A DNA stretch of 64,000 nt from 66-474 sp050737995. GTDB lineage: Bacteria > Pseudomonadota > Gammaproteobacteria > Xanthomonadales > Rhodanobacteraceae. A program made the translations under genes and the position numbers. Of the stretch, positions 53,283-62,658 are shown piece after piece. Under the pieces are notes generated by a model. The model was given only the letters and a program-made list of their open reading frames with translations. It was not told the origin of the DNA and did not search any database. The DNA is taken from the NCBI GenBank assembly GCA_050737995.1, contig JBOHYR010000077.1:1-64000 (forward strand). The letters are read 5' to 3'. Each line of letters begins with the position of its first letter. The stretch's first letter is position 1.

Positions 53283-53553
53283 CCGTGCCCTCCCGTAAAG
53301 GAACATCCATCCCCGTGCCACCGCTACCTGCGCCCCGCGCTGTCCCGGCGCAGGCCGTCCGCTGGCTTCCGCGCGCAATCGCCGGGCTGTCCACGAGTAC
53401 GGTTGCATGCGCCGTGCCCGCGGAAAATCCGGAGGCCGGCCGCGAGAATCAATCGGTTGCGTCACCGCTGCGAATCATGGACGTGTCCGCGGACACAGTG
53501 CGGACGCGCCGCGAACACTCTGATCGAGCACCGGCCCAATCCCATCCCGAACA

Positions 53554-53579
53554 AAAACCCCGCCAATCGGCGGGGTTTT
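53554..53579. terminator. Bidirectional intrinsic terminator after the FadL gene
   Basis: AAAACCCCGCC / GGCGGGGTTTT with an AATC loop, 11-base perfect arms, and T-runs in both directions. It lies 25 bases after the FadL stop on the minus strand. The rest of the 53283-53604 gap is without a recognisable gene. Confidence 0.88.
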
Positions 53580-53604
53580 GCGTTGACAGGAAATACGGCA
53601 GCAA

Positions 53605-54966
53605 TCAGAACTTGTACTGCATCGAAATCCCGAACAGGTCGCCGGAGTTGTCGAACGTGCCGACGAGGTTATCGCCCGTGGCGCTCATGTCGTTGATATT
53701 GCCGTCGTTGACGAACAGATGGGTGTAGCCGATATTCAAATCGACGTTCTGACTCGGCGAATAGGTGGCACCGAGCGAGATCCACTTGCGCCCGCCGTCG
53801 GGAATGCGGGGATCACGAGAGAAATCCTGGGTGGGGGTCTGGTCGTAGGCCAGACCACCGCGCAACGTCCACTGGTCGCTCAATTTGTAGTCCAAGCCCA
53901 CCGAGCCGAACCAGGTGTTGCGCCAGCCGTAGTATTGATCGATGTCCGGCTGGTACGGATTGGCGAAGTCGATCGCGAGATTGCTGAAGGAACTCCATCC
54001 GGTCCAGCTCAGCTCCGCGCCCCACGAAATCGGCCCCATCGTCTTGTGCCAGTAACTCAGCGAAGCGGTGGCCGGCGTGGCGAACTGGCCGCTGCCGGTG
54101 GTGTTCTGGAACAGGGGCGGCACCCCGGGTTGCGACAGGACGTATTGCACGCTGGAGGGCACCGTGAAGTATGCCTGTCCGTTGATATGCTGATTGATCT
54201 TGGCGTGATAGCTCAACGCGAGGGTGTCCTGCGAGGTCGGCTTCCACTCGGCGCCGATCTGCCAACCCCACCTCCAGTTGTCGCCGCGTATGCGTGCGGT
54301 CCCGTCCGCCGACTGCGGCAGGAAGGTCGGCGCCAGACTGAACGGTGGCGCTGCAAGGACCGCACCGAGGTCGATCGCGTTGCCGAGGTCGATCGTGGTC
54401 TTCTGCGCGATCACCGAAAAGCCTAGCGAGAACTCGGGACTGATCGCCCAAGCCACCGAACCGGTGAAGTCCGTTGACTTCACGCTGGTTTTCAGGGCCT
54501 GATAGCGCCCCATCCAGCCGGCGTCGTAATCGGTCGTGAGACCGAAGGGCGCGTTGATGCCGAAACCGAGACGCCAATTGGACGCGATCGGTGCGATGAC
54601 GCTGATCGCCGGCACACCGTACACGCCGCCACCGTTGCCGCCATTGCCGCCGGAAAGCGGCTGACCGATCGCATCGGTGCCGGAACCACTGAACTGGGTG
54701 CTGACATTGATTGCGGTCGCGTCAATTTGCACCGCGTAGGTATCGAAATCGACCATCGCCGCGGGGTTGTTGATCACCACCGAAGCATCGTTGCCGGCAG
54801 CCTCGCGTCCGGCATAGGCGCGGCCCATCGCCTGGACGGTGTCCTCGCTGATCTGGAAGCCGGATGCGGATGCCGCCGGACTGACCAGCGCGCCAGCCAA
54901 GGCGACAGTCAGCGCGGTGAGCGCCAGGCCAGCCAGTCCAGACACGGATATCGGTTGCTTGCTCAT
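53605..54966 (-). CDS. FadL-family outer-membrane transporter
   Basis: 453 residues. Signal peptide ending ASA, then the typical mature start SGFQISEDTVQAMGRAYAG and the NNPAAM motif of the hatch domain. It continues as a 14-strand barrel rich in alternating aromatic residues, ending in Phe (SMQYKF). Members take long-chain fatty acids or hydrophobic compounds across the outer membrane. The start has GGAG 10 bases upstream. Single gene with its own terminator. Confidence 0.93.
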   Translation of the reverse strand: MSKQPISVSGLAGLALTALTVALAGALVSPAASASGFQISEDTVQAMGRAYAGREAAGNDASVVINNPAAMVDFDTYAVQIDATAINVSTQFSGSGTDAIGQPLSGGNGGNGGGVYGVPAISVIAPIASNWRLGFGINAPFGLTTDYDAGWMGRYQALKTSVKSTDFTGSVAWAISPEFSLGFSVIAQKTTIDLGNAIDLGAVLAAPPFSLAPTFLPQSADGTARIRGDNWRWGWQIGAEWKPTSQDTLALSYHAKINQHINGQAYFTVPSSVQYVLSQPGVPPLFQNTTGSGQFATPATASLSYWHKTMGPISWGAELSWTGWSSFSNLAIDFANPYQPDIDQYYGWRNTWFGSVGLDYKLSDQWTLRGGLAYDQTPTQDFSRDPRIPDGGRKWISLGATYSPSQNVDLNIGYTHLFVNDGNINDMSATGDNLVGTFDNSGDLFGISMQYKF

Positions 54967-55191
54967 CGATGGATCTCCAGTCGTATATGTCTGCAAGTTG
55001 ATGGAAAACCAGCCAGTGGGCTGGCCCAGGGACATTCGTGTCTTTCATACGCTTGTATGAATTTTGTTATCGCGACTATGGCACCCCTGCATGGCCCGCG
55101 CAAGTACGTGGATCAAGGCGATTCGACCTATGCGTTGTAACCAATACATCGGGCTTCCCTATACTGGGCCGTCCGTCGCCCGAGCCCGTTC

Positions 55192-58100
55192 ATGCCAACA
55201 GCCAAGCCCCGTCGCCGGCCGCCGCTTTCGCGGTCGCTGCCCTGCTTCCTGCCTTCGCTGATCGTGGTATTGCTCGCGATCTGGATTCCACCCGCCTGGG
55301 AACGTTACTCGCTGTTGCTGCTCCTGATTGGCGCCTCGCTGTCGATGGCGGCGGTTTGCCATGCGATCGGCTTCGGCTGCGCACCGACCTTCACGCGCAC
55401 CTTGCTGCGGCGCGGCCCGGCGCATCTGATCGCGCTGGTGATTTACACGGCGATCGTGTTCGTGCTGGTCGCCTGGCCGCTGCTGATCCTGTCGGACACG
55501 CCTTCGCTGGCGGCGACGCTGGGTTTGTGCGTGGCGCTGGTGCTCGCACTGGTTATCCTGTGGCGATTGTGGCCGGTGTTCGGCCTGGTGTTCGAATGGG
55601 ACGACGCATTCCCCGCCGGTACCGAGCACTCGTGGATCACCGCCGCGCTCGCGCGCAGCGTCAGTTTTGCGCAACACCTGACGCGCGGACGCGATCTGTT
55701 CCTGACCCATTTCCTGCCGGCGTCGCTCGCGCAACTTGCAATCGCGTTCGGCGCGCTCACGCTGGCGGGGCTGGGGGCCAGCCTGCCGGATGAAATCCGC
55801 ACCGCTTCCCTGTTCCTGTTCGCGGTGGTGGTCCTGCCGGTGTGTTCGCTGATCGTCGCAAACCGCACATTGCGTCTTCTGTTCGACAGCCGCGGTCGGC
55901 ACATCGGACCGCCACACGACGAACCGCCGCCATCGCGCGCATCCATCGAACCCGCCGGCAGCGACGATCCTGACGACGATACCCCGCGCTCTTTCGAGGC
56001 AGCCGCGCCAGCCGAGCCGGCACTGCCGCAATCCGCACTCGATGATGGATTGCTGGCCGCCGTCCGCGCGGGCGATCCCGCCACCGCGGACGACTGGCTG
56101 GCGCGTGGCGCCAGCCCCGACGCGGTACCGCACGCTGGCGCGCGCGACCAACGTTCGGCTCTGGTACTGGCGGCCGAGCTGCCGGACACTCGACTGCTGC
56201 GCACGCTGATCGGCAAGGGCGCGCAGGTGAACCGTCCGCACGCAGGTCTCACGCCGCTGCTGGCTGCGACCCGCTGCTGCAATCACGGCCGGCCGGAAAC
56301 GGTCACGAGCCTGATTGCCAACGGCGCGGATCCCGCGCTTGCCGACGCCGACGGCAATACGCCCCTGCACCACGCCGCGTTGTGCGCGGAGCCCGCAATT
56401 GCCGCAATCCTGGTCGATGCGCAGGCACCGCTGGATGCGCGCAACCGGAATCAGGCGACGCCGCTCGCGATGGCTGCGGAGGCCGCGAACTGGCCGTTGC
56501 TCAGGTTTCTGGTCGAACACGGCGCGCTGCCCGACCCGGCCCTCCCGGCGGCCGCCGGCATCACCGACGATGATCCCGATGGGGTGAGGATTCTGCTCAA
56601 GCAAAGGGCGCACGTGAACGCGGTCGATGCGCTGGGGCGCAGTGCATTGATGCACGCGGCCCGCGAGAACCATGCAGAGATCGCGCGCGTGTTGGTGGAA
56701 GCGGGCGCCGATGCCGCGATCGCCGATCGTTACGGCACCACGCCGCTGATGGAAGCCGCGCGTGCGGGCGCCACCACCATCGTCACGCTGCTTGCGGAAA
56801 AACGTCCTGATGTGCACGCCGCCGACCAGCACGGCCGCAGTGCGCTGATCCTGGCGTGCCAATCCCCGCGCGCGAATGCCGATTGCATCCGCGCGCTGCT
56901 GGCGATGGGCGCCGATCCAAAGCGCAAGGGCGGCGATGGCCGCAATGCGATCGACCAGGCCTGCTCGACCGGGCGTTGGGACCTCGTCGCGTTGCTGGAC
57001 CCGCAGGCGCAACTCCCGGCAAGTCACGACCACGGCAACCAGCCGGAAGCGGGCGCGGATACGCCTTCGCATTTGCTCGACGCGCTGCGCTTCGCGCACT
57101 GGAACGTGGTCGCGCTATTCACGGTGCGGGTGCGAAGCTGGCCGGCAAGCGAACTCGTGGCGCTGTATCTGGACCTCGCCGATCAACCCAACGACAGCGC
57201 GCGCGCCTGGTTGCTCGAACACGGGCTGGATGCCGAGGCGCGTCTCGACGATGGCAGCCGCCTGTTCGATGTCCTGCTCGAACGCCTGCCCACCACGCTC
57301 CCTGCGATTCGGCAACTGCTCGATGCCGGCGCCACGCCGGCTGGCGCCGGACGCTTCGCGCGCGCCTTGACGCGGCTCGGCGATACCGTGGACGGCGCGC
57401 CGTTGGCGCTGGCATTGCTTGAACGCGGTGCCGATGCGTTCGGCGCGGACCCCGATGGTCGCGCGCCCGTGCATCACGCGAGCCGCCCGGCGTTGCTGCC
57501 GGTGCTCGAGGCGTTGCTCGAGCGCGGCGCCGATCCGAACGTCCGCGATCGCGCAGGGGCTACCCCCCTGCACGCTGCGCTGGACGCCAATCCGGACACG
57601 GCATTGCCGCTGATCAAGCAACTGATCGCGCACGGCGCGGATCCCGAAGCCGCCGCGGCCAGTGGTGAAACGGCGCTCGGCCTCGCGCTGGCGCGTGGCG
57701 CGACGCAGCTCGAATACTGGCTGCGCTGGAACGGCTGGAACCTGCCGAAGCGCCCGCTGCGCGACAGCGACCTGCCCGCCGCCGCCGGCGATCCCGACGC
57801 GGTCGCGCGATTGCTGGAACTCGGGCTGCCCGTGGATAGCCGCGACGAGCGCGGCGCCACGGCACTCCTCCGCGCCTGTGGCGCCGGCGCGTTGCAAAGC
57901 GTGCAGCGCCTGCTGGCCGCGCACGCCGATCCACAGATCACCGTCGAGACCGGCGCCTCGCCGCTTTCCGCCGCCGTCAGCGCGCGCCAACCCGACATCC
58001 TGCGCGAACTCGTCGCCAGCGGCGTTGCGGTCGACCGTCGTCATGCCGACGGCGTGACCGCACTGATGATCGCAGCCGCGCTCGGCTACCCCGACATCGC

Positions 58101-58629
58101 GACGGTGCTGCGTGAGCTCGGCGCGCACGCCGATTTTGCCGACGCCCAGGGACGTACCGCACTGCACGCCGCCGCGCGTTTCTGTTTCGACAGCCGCGAC
58201 AGCCTGCGTTGCCGCCGGCTCCTGGACACCCTGCTCGAGGACAACGCTTCCCGGAACGTCGCCGACAAGGCGGGCGCCACGCCATTGCTGATGCTGCTCG
58301 GCGTGCACGTAAAACCGGGAACCGATTGCGACGGCACCCACCTCGGCGCGCTGCTGCCGGTGCTGCTCGGTGCCGATGCTGACGTCAACCACGCCGACGA
58401 GCACGGCGTGACCGCGCTGCACGCCTGCGCGATGCACGCCTTGTTCGAACCGGCGCGGGTGCTGCTTGCGCGCGGCGCGGACCGCGAGGCGCGCGATTGC
58501 ATGCAGCGCACGCCGGCTGAAGTCGCACGCGTACTGGGCTATGTCGATCTCGCGCTGGAACTGTCGCCGCGCCGCGGCGCCTCGCTCAATGTGGAGGTGG
58601 TGACGCCGTTGATGACGCATCCGGAGTAG
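55192..58629 (+). CDS. Membrane-anchored ankyrin-repeat protein
   Basis: 1145 residues. Five or six hydrophobic helices in the first 230 residues, a charged linker (about 235-285), then about 20 ankyrin-type repeats to the C-terminus, with patterns such as DADGNTPLHHAALCAEP, YGTTPLMEAARAGA and DEHGVTALHACAMH. Repeats at about 545-680 are degenerate. Ankyrin domains mediate protein contacts; the partner is unknown. Similar large proteins occur beside KefB-type antiporters in Xanthomonadales. The 3' end overlaps the convergent antiporter gene by 44 bases. Confidence 0.88.
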   Translation: MPTAKPRRRPPLSRSLPCFLPSLIVVLLAIWIPPAWERYSLLLLLIGASLSMAAVCHAIGFGCAPTFTRTLLRRGPAHLIALVIYTAIVFVLVAWPLLILSDTPSLAATLGLCVALVLALVILWRLWPVFGLVFEWDDAFPAGTEHSWITAALARSVSFAQHLTRGRDLFLTHFLPASLAQLAIAFGALTLAGLGASLPDEIRTASLFLFAVVVLPVCSLIVANRTLRLLFDSRGRHIGPPHDEPPPSRASIEPAGSDDPDDDTPRSFEAAAPAEPALPQSALDDGLLAAVRAGDPATADDWLARGASPDAVPHAGARDQRSALVLAAELPDTRLLRTLIGKGAQVNRPHAGLTPLLAATRCCNHGRPETVTSLIANGADPALADADGNTPLHHAALCAEPAIAAILVDAQAPLDARNRNQATPLAMAAEAANWPLLRFLVEHGALPDPALPAAAGITDDDPDGVRILLKQRAHVNAVDALGRSALMHAARENHAEIARVLVEAGADAAIADRYGTTPLMEAARAGATTIVTLLAEKRPDVHAADQHGRSALILACQSPRANADCIRALLAMGADPKRKGGDGRNAIDQACSTGRWDLVALLDPQAQLPASHDHGNQPEAGADTPSHLLDALRFAHWNVVALFTVRVRSWPASELVALYLDLADQPNDSARAWLLEHGLDAEARLDDGSRLFDVLLERLPTTLPAIRQLLDAGATPAGAGRFARALTRLGDTVDGAPLALALLERGADAFGADPDGRAPVHHASRPALLPVLEALLERGADPNVRDRAGATPLHAALDANPDTALPLIKQLIAHGADPEAAAASGETALGLALARGATQLEYWLRWNGWNLPKRPLRDSDLPAAAGDPDAVARLLELGLPVDSRDERGATALLRACGAGALQSVQRLLAAHADPQITVETGASPLSAAVSARQPDILRELVASGVAVDRRHADGVTALMIAAALGYPDIATVLRELGAHADFADAQGRTALHAAARFCFDSRDSLRCRRLLDTLLEDNASRNVADKAGATPLLMLLGVHVKPGTDCDGTHLGALLPVLLGADADVNHADEHGVTALHACAMHALFEPARVLLARGADREARDCMQRTPAEVARVLGYVDLALELSPRRGASLNVEVVTPLMTHPE

Positions 58630-60424
58630 ACGCCGTGTCCACCGCGCTGTCGGCCTCGAACAATCCCTGAAGTTCCACGTAGGCCTCTCGCGTCGTCTGG
58701 CGCAAGGCCACGTCGTCGTCGTACACCAGATGCTGGTCGCGCAGCAATTGCTCGTCGTGATCGCGGAACAGCTCCACGCTCGCCTTCGCCTGCGTGTCGC
58801 CGAGGCCCAGCGCCTTCAGCGTCAACGCCGCCATCTTCAGGCTCGAGTAGAACGTCTCGCGCACCACGTCGTCCGGATCTGACGTCAGGTCCATCAGGCG
58901 GAACGCGTGCTGGCGGTTGCGCGCGCGCGCGATGATCTTCAGGTGCGGGAACATCCGCCGCACCATCCGCGCCGTACGCACGTTGGCGGCGGGATCATCC
59001 GTTGCCAGCACGAATACCTCGGCGCTTCCGGCGTGTGCTGCGCGCAGGATTTCGGCGCGCGACGGATCGCCGAAGAAGATGTTGGTAGCCGAGAAGCTGC
59101 GCGACATGTCCACCTGTTCGATCGAGTTCTCCAGCGCCACGAACGGAATCCCGCGTGCGTGCAGCAAGCGGCCCACGATCTGTCCGACCCGCCCGAAGCC
59201 CGCGATGATCACGCGCGGCGCGTCGGCATCGATGGTTTCGAACTCGCGTTGCGACTTGCGCGGTGCGGGCAGGCGCGACGCAGCCAGCACCAGCAGCGGC
59301 ACCGCGACCATCCCCAGCGTCACCACCAGTACCAGCAGTTCGTGTTGCGCACGCGTCAGCAGCGCATTCGCGGCCGCGAGCTTGAACACCACGAACGCGA
59401 ATTCGCCGCCACCCGCGAGAAGCGCCGCGAGCTTGATCGCGTCCTTGCCGTCCATACGCGGGCTGAGCCTGCCGACCGCGGCCAGCACCGGCGCCTTGCA
59501 GGCCAGCAGCAACAGGACCATGCCGACCACGATCCATGGATGCAGCGCCAGCAATTCGAGATTGACGCCCATCCCGACGGTGATGAAGAACAAGCCCAGC
59601 AGCAGGCCCTCGAACGGCGCGATGTTGGATTCGAGTTCGTGGCGATATTCGGAATCGGCCAGCAGCACGCCGGCGAGGAACGTGCCCAGCGCCATCGAGA
59701 TGCCGGCCAGTTGCATCAACCACGCAGTACCGATCACCACCAGCAGTGCGGTCGCGGTCGAGACCTCGATCAACTGCGTCTTGGCGACGGCACGAAACAC
59801 CGGCCGCAACGCATAACGTCCGCCCACCACCACCACTGCGATCACGCCGGCGACGCGCAACGACGACAACCACAACGGCTGGCCCGGCGCATGCGTCGCG
59901 CGATGCGCGGCCAGCAACGGAATCGCGGCGATGAGCGGAATCGCCACCAGATCCTGGAACAACAGAATCGCGAAGGCCTGGCGTCCGTGCGGACTCTGCA
60001 GCTCGCGCCGTTCGGCGAGGATCTGCAAACCGAACGCGGTGGACGAAAAAGCGAGGCCCAGCCCGATCACCGCCGAAGCCATCGGATCGATGTGGAAACC
60101 GAACGCCGCGATCAAACCGATCACCAGCGCCGTGCCGAACACCTGCACCGCGCCCGCGCCAAACACCGCGCGCCGCATCACCCACAGCCGCTGCGGCGAG
60201 AGTTCCAGGCCGATCACGAACAGCAGCAGCGCGACCCCGAATTCTGAAATACCGCTGATCGCATCCGGATTGCGAATCCATTGCAGCCCGTACGGACCGA
60301 TCACCACACCCGCCGCAAGATAACCCAGCACCGAGCCGAGCTTCAGCCGACGCGCCAACGGCACCGCGATCACCACCGCGACCAGGAACACCAACACCGA
60401 TTCCAGCAGGGAATGTCCTTGCAC
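58586..60424 (-). CDS. KefB/KefC-type potassium/proton antiporter
   Basis: 612 residues of the CPA2 family. Twelve or thirteen helices (1-390), with GLAFSSTAFGLQIL and LLFQDLVAIPLIAAIPLL conserved, then a TrkA-N/RCK domain starting VIIAGFGRVGQIVG (about 410-530) for nucleotide or glutathione control. The last 70 residues are acidic, with a Ser/Thr/Pro-rich end. It exports K+ in exchange for protons under electrophile stress. Convergent with the ankyrin gene, sharing 44 bases. Confidence 0.92.
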   Translation of the reverse strand: MQGHSLLESVLVFLVAVVIAVPLARRLKLGSVLGYLAAGVVIGPYGLQWIRNPDAISGISEFGVALLLFVIGLELSPQRLWVMRRAVFGAGAVQVFGTALVIGLIAAFGFHIDPMASAVIGLGLAFSSTAFGLQILAERRELQSPHGRQAFAILLFQDLVAIPLIAAIPLLAAHRATHAPGQPLWLSSLRVAGVIAVVVVGGRYALRPVFRAVAKTQLIEVSTATALLVVIGTAWLMQLAGISMALGTFLAGVLLADSEYRHELESNIAPFEGLLLGLFFITVGMGVNLELLALHPWIVVGMVLLLLACKAPVLAAVGRLSPRMDGKDAIKLAALLAGGGEFAFVVFKLAAANALLTRAQHELLVLVVTLGMVAVPLLVLAASRLPAPRKSQREFETIDADAPRVIIAGFGRVGQIVGRLLHARGIPFVALENSIEQVDMSRSFSATNIFFGDPSRAEILRAAHAGSAEVFVLATDDPAANVRTARMVRRMFPHLKIIARARNRQHAFRLMDLTSDPDDVVRETFYSSLKMAALTLKALGLGDTQAKASVELFRDHDEQLLRDQHLVYDDDVALRQTTREAYVELQGLFEADSAVDTASTPDASSTASPPPH

Positions 60425-60495
60425 GGGCCAACCTTCAGCGCGACGGCATGACGATTATGGCAGCACGCGTGCGCAGATTCGTGCTACGGAAGCGG

Positions 60496-61101
60496 TCACG
60501 GGCGCCGTGACCAGGGAGTAACCGTGCCGACGATCGTCAAGGCGTCCGCACGGTCGATGGCGGTCAGCACGCCCGCTGAAATTTCCGAATCGCGCAGCCA
60601 TCTGGATCCGCCGCCCTCGATCTGGAAACCGAGGATGATCTGGTGGTAATCGATCGTCGCGGGAACATCGCATTCCTGCAGCAGCGCATCCGCGTTCCCG
60701 GCGGGATTCGCCGCTGCGCTTCCGCGCACCTGAAAAAAAGCGCAGCGCGCATTTTCGGGCACCAAAGCGGTGGCCAATCTCGGGCCGAGTCGATCGTTGT
60801 GGAGCCAGGCCAGCACCAGTGATGGAGAGACTTCCGCACGCCGCACATAGTCGACAACGCACCGCACGAACGCATCGGGCTCCGACCAGTCCAGAGCGAG
60901 CAAGCGATGTTCGCAACCGGTCCCACTGATCGCCCGATCCATCGCAAGCAGCGACCGTTTGGTCCCGGCAACCGACGTCAAGATGCCGCATCGGTGCGCC
61001 AGCGCCTTGCTGGCTTCCATCAGCATGCCGGTGCCGCCCACGATGACCACATGCGAATCCGCAATGCGGCGGGTCAGTGTGGCCTGCTGTCCCACAAGCA
61101 T
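60496..61101 (-). CDS. Rossmann-fold short-chain dehydrogenase-like protein
   Basis: 201 residues. VVIVGGTGMLMEASKALAHR at the N-terminus is the nucleotide-binding loop, followed by VLAWLHNDRLG, FFQVRGSAAANP and YHQIILGFQIEGGGSRWL. The last is a conserved signature of a small SDR-like family known from genome annotation. The usual YxxxK catalytic pair is not obvious. Reaction unknown. Lies between the antiporter and the aminopeptidase on the minus strand. Confidence 0.75.
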   Translation of the reverse strand: MLVGQQATLTRRIADSHVVIVGGTGMLMEASKALAHRCGILTSVAGTKRSLLAMDRAISGTGCEHRLLALDWSEPDAFVRCVVDYVRRAEVSPSLVLAWLHNDRLGPRLATALVPENARCAFFQVRGSAAANPAGNADALLQECDVPATIDYHQIILGFQIEGGGSRWLRDSEISAGVLTAIDRADALTIVGTVTPWSRRP

Positions 61102-61110
61102 CCTCGCATT

Positions 61111-61230
61111 GTCATTCCGGGGCGCGCGCCAGCTTCATCAGCACGGGAAACCGAAATCCATGCTGTTGCTGCACGAGCTTGAAAGCCGGATTCCGGATCC
61201 CGCCCACTTCGTGGGCTTGGTCGGAATGAC
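61111..61230. repeat. Dispersed intergenic repeat, copy F
   Basis: 120 bases from GTCATTCCGG (61111-61120) to TCGGAATGAC (61221-61230), just before the end of the aminopeptidase gene and directly upstream of the Rossmann protein start. Confidence 0.6.
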
Positions 61231-61238
61231 CAACGTCT

Positions 61239-62639
61239 TTACGGAACGCCACGCTGGCTTCTCGCGTAGCGCTCGCGCAGGAAGGCGTGGAACGTGCGCA
61301 GCGATTGCGCCTCGCCGCCACGCGGTCGACCGGGCCGGTCGCCATCGTTCCAGGCGTACACGTCGACGTGCAACCACGGCACGCTGGCGGGCACGAAATT
61401 CTGCAGGTAAAGCGCGGCCGTGATCGCACCGGCATGGCGCGACGCACCCGTGTTGCTGGTGTCGGCGATCGTCGAGACCATCATCGCGCGATAGGGTTGC
61501 CACAGCGGCAATCGCCACAGCAGATCGTGTTGCGCGACGCTAGTAGCCAGCAGCGACTCGGCAATATCGTCGCGGCTGGCGAACAGCGCCGGCAAGTCGG
61601 GGCCGAGCGCGACCCGCGCGGCGCCGGTGAGCGTCGCGAAATCGATCAGCAGGTCGGGCTTCGCCTCGACCGCGGCGGCCAGCGCGTCGCACAGGATCAG
61701 CCGTCCTTCGGCGTCGGTGTTGTCCACTTCCACCGTGATACCGGCGCGGGTGCGGATCACGTCGCCGGGACGCAGCGCGTTGCCGGAAACTTCATTGTCG
61801 ACCGTCGGGATCACCAACAGCAGACGCACCGGCAGCTTCGACGCCATCACCAATTGGGCGAGCGACAGCGCGTGCGCGGCGCCGCCCATGTCCTTTTTCA
61901 TCCAGCGCATGCCGTCGTGGCTCTTGAGGTCGAGCCCGCCGGTATCGAAACATACGCCTTTGCCAACCAATGCCAGCAGCGGATCGCCCGCGCGTCCCCA
62001 GCTCAGTTCGATCACGCGCGGCGCGCGCGAACTGGCACGGCCGACCGCGTGGACCGTCGGGAAGCCCGCCTTCAGCAAACCCTCGCCGCTCCACTCGCGG
62101 CATTTCGCGCCGTGCCGCGCGGCGACTTCACGTACCGCTGCGCACACGTCCGCGGGACCGAGATCCTGAGCCGGTGTGTTGACCATGTCACGCACGCGAT
62201 CGATGGCTTCAAGGGTTGGCGATATTTCGTCCAGCACCGCACGCGGCACCAGCAGGCGTGCCGGTTCTGTCCGCGCCTCGCGATAACGCGCGAAGCGGTA
62301 ACTGCCGAGCGCCCAGCCCAGCGCTGCGTCGCGCCCGGAAAGCACATCGCCATCGAGACGATAGTCGTCGCCGGGCAGTTGCCAAGGCAGACTTCCAAGC
62401 GCGAACGGCGGCAATCCGGGGTCGATGCCGCACAGCACCCGCGTACTCTCGCCGCGCGCATCCGGCAACATGCAGAATGCCCCCGCCTGGCCGATGAAGC
62501 CGCAGGATTGCGCCCAGCGCTGCTGGCGCGACCCAAGATTTTTTTCGACTTCGGCCCAGCCGGAACGCGTTACCGGCGTCAGCGGCAATGCACGCCGCCC
62601 GCGCCGATCTGCACTCAGGCCGAGCACGTGTCGCGCCAC
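61239..62639 (-). CDS. Leucyl aminopeptidase family (M17) metallopeptidase
   Basis: 466 residues. The two-metal site is intact: GKGVCFDTGG (Lys227, Asp232), KKDMGG (Asp250) and NTDAEGRL (307-314; Asp309, Glu311, Arg313). The N-terminal domain is shorter than in E. coli PepA, as in the PepB-like or Xanthomonas type. It removes N-terminal residues from peptides in the cytoplasm. It follows the PstS-LysM gene by 19 bases and may be co-transcribed with it. Confidence 0.92.
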   Translation of the reverse strand: MARHVLGLSADRRGRRALPLTPVTRSGWAEVEKNLGSRQQRWAQSCGFIGQAGAFCMLPDARGESTRVLCGIDPGLPPFALGSLPWQLPGDDYRLDGDVLSGRDAALGWALGSYRFARYREARTEPARLLVPRAVLDEISPTLEAIDRVRDMVNTPAQDLGPADVCAAVREVAARHGAKCREWSGEGLLKAGFPTVHAVGRASSRAPRVIELSWGRAGDPLLALVGKGVCFDTGGLDLKSHDGMRWMKKDMGGAAHALSLAQLVMASKLPVRLLLVIPTVDNEVSGNALRPGDVIRTRAGITVEVDNTDAEGRLILCDALAAAVEAKPDLLIDFATLTGAARVALGPDLPALFASRDDIAESLLATSVAQHDLLWRLPLWQPYRAMMVSTIADTSNTGASRHAGAITAALYLQNFVPASVPWLHVDVYAWNDGDRPGRPRGGEAQSLRTFHAFLRERYARSQRGVP

Positions 62640-62658
62640 CGGGTTTGACTGTTCCGCA

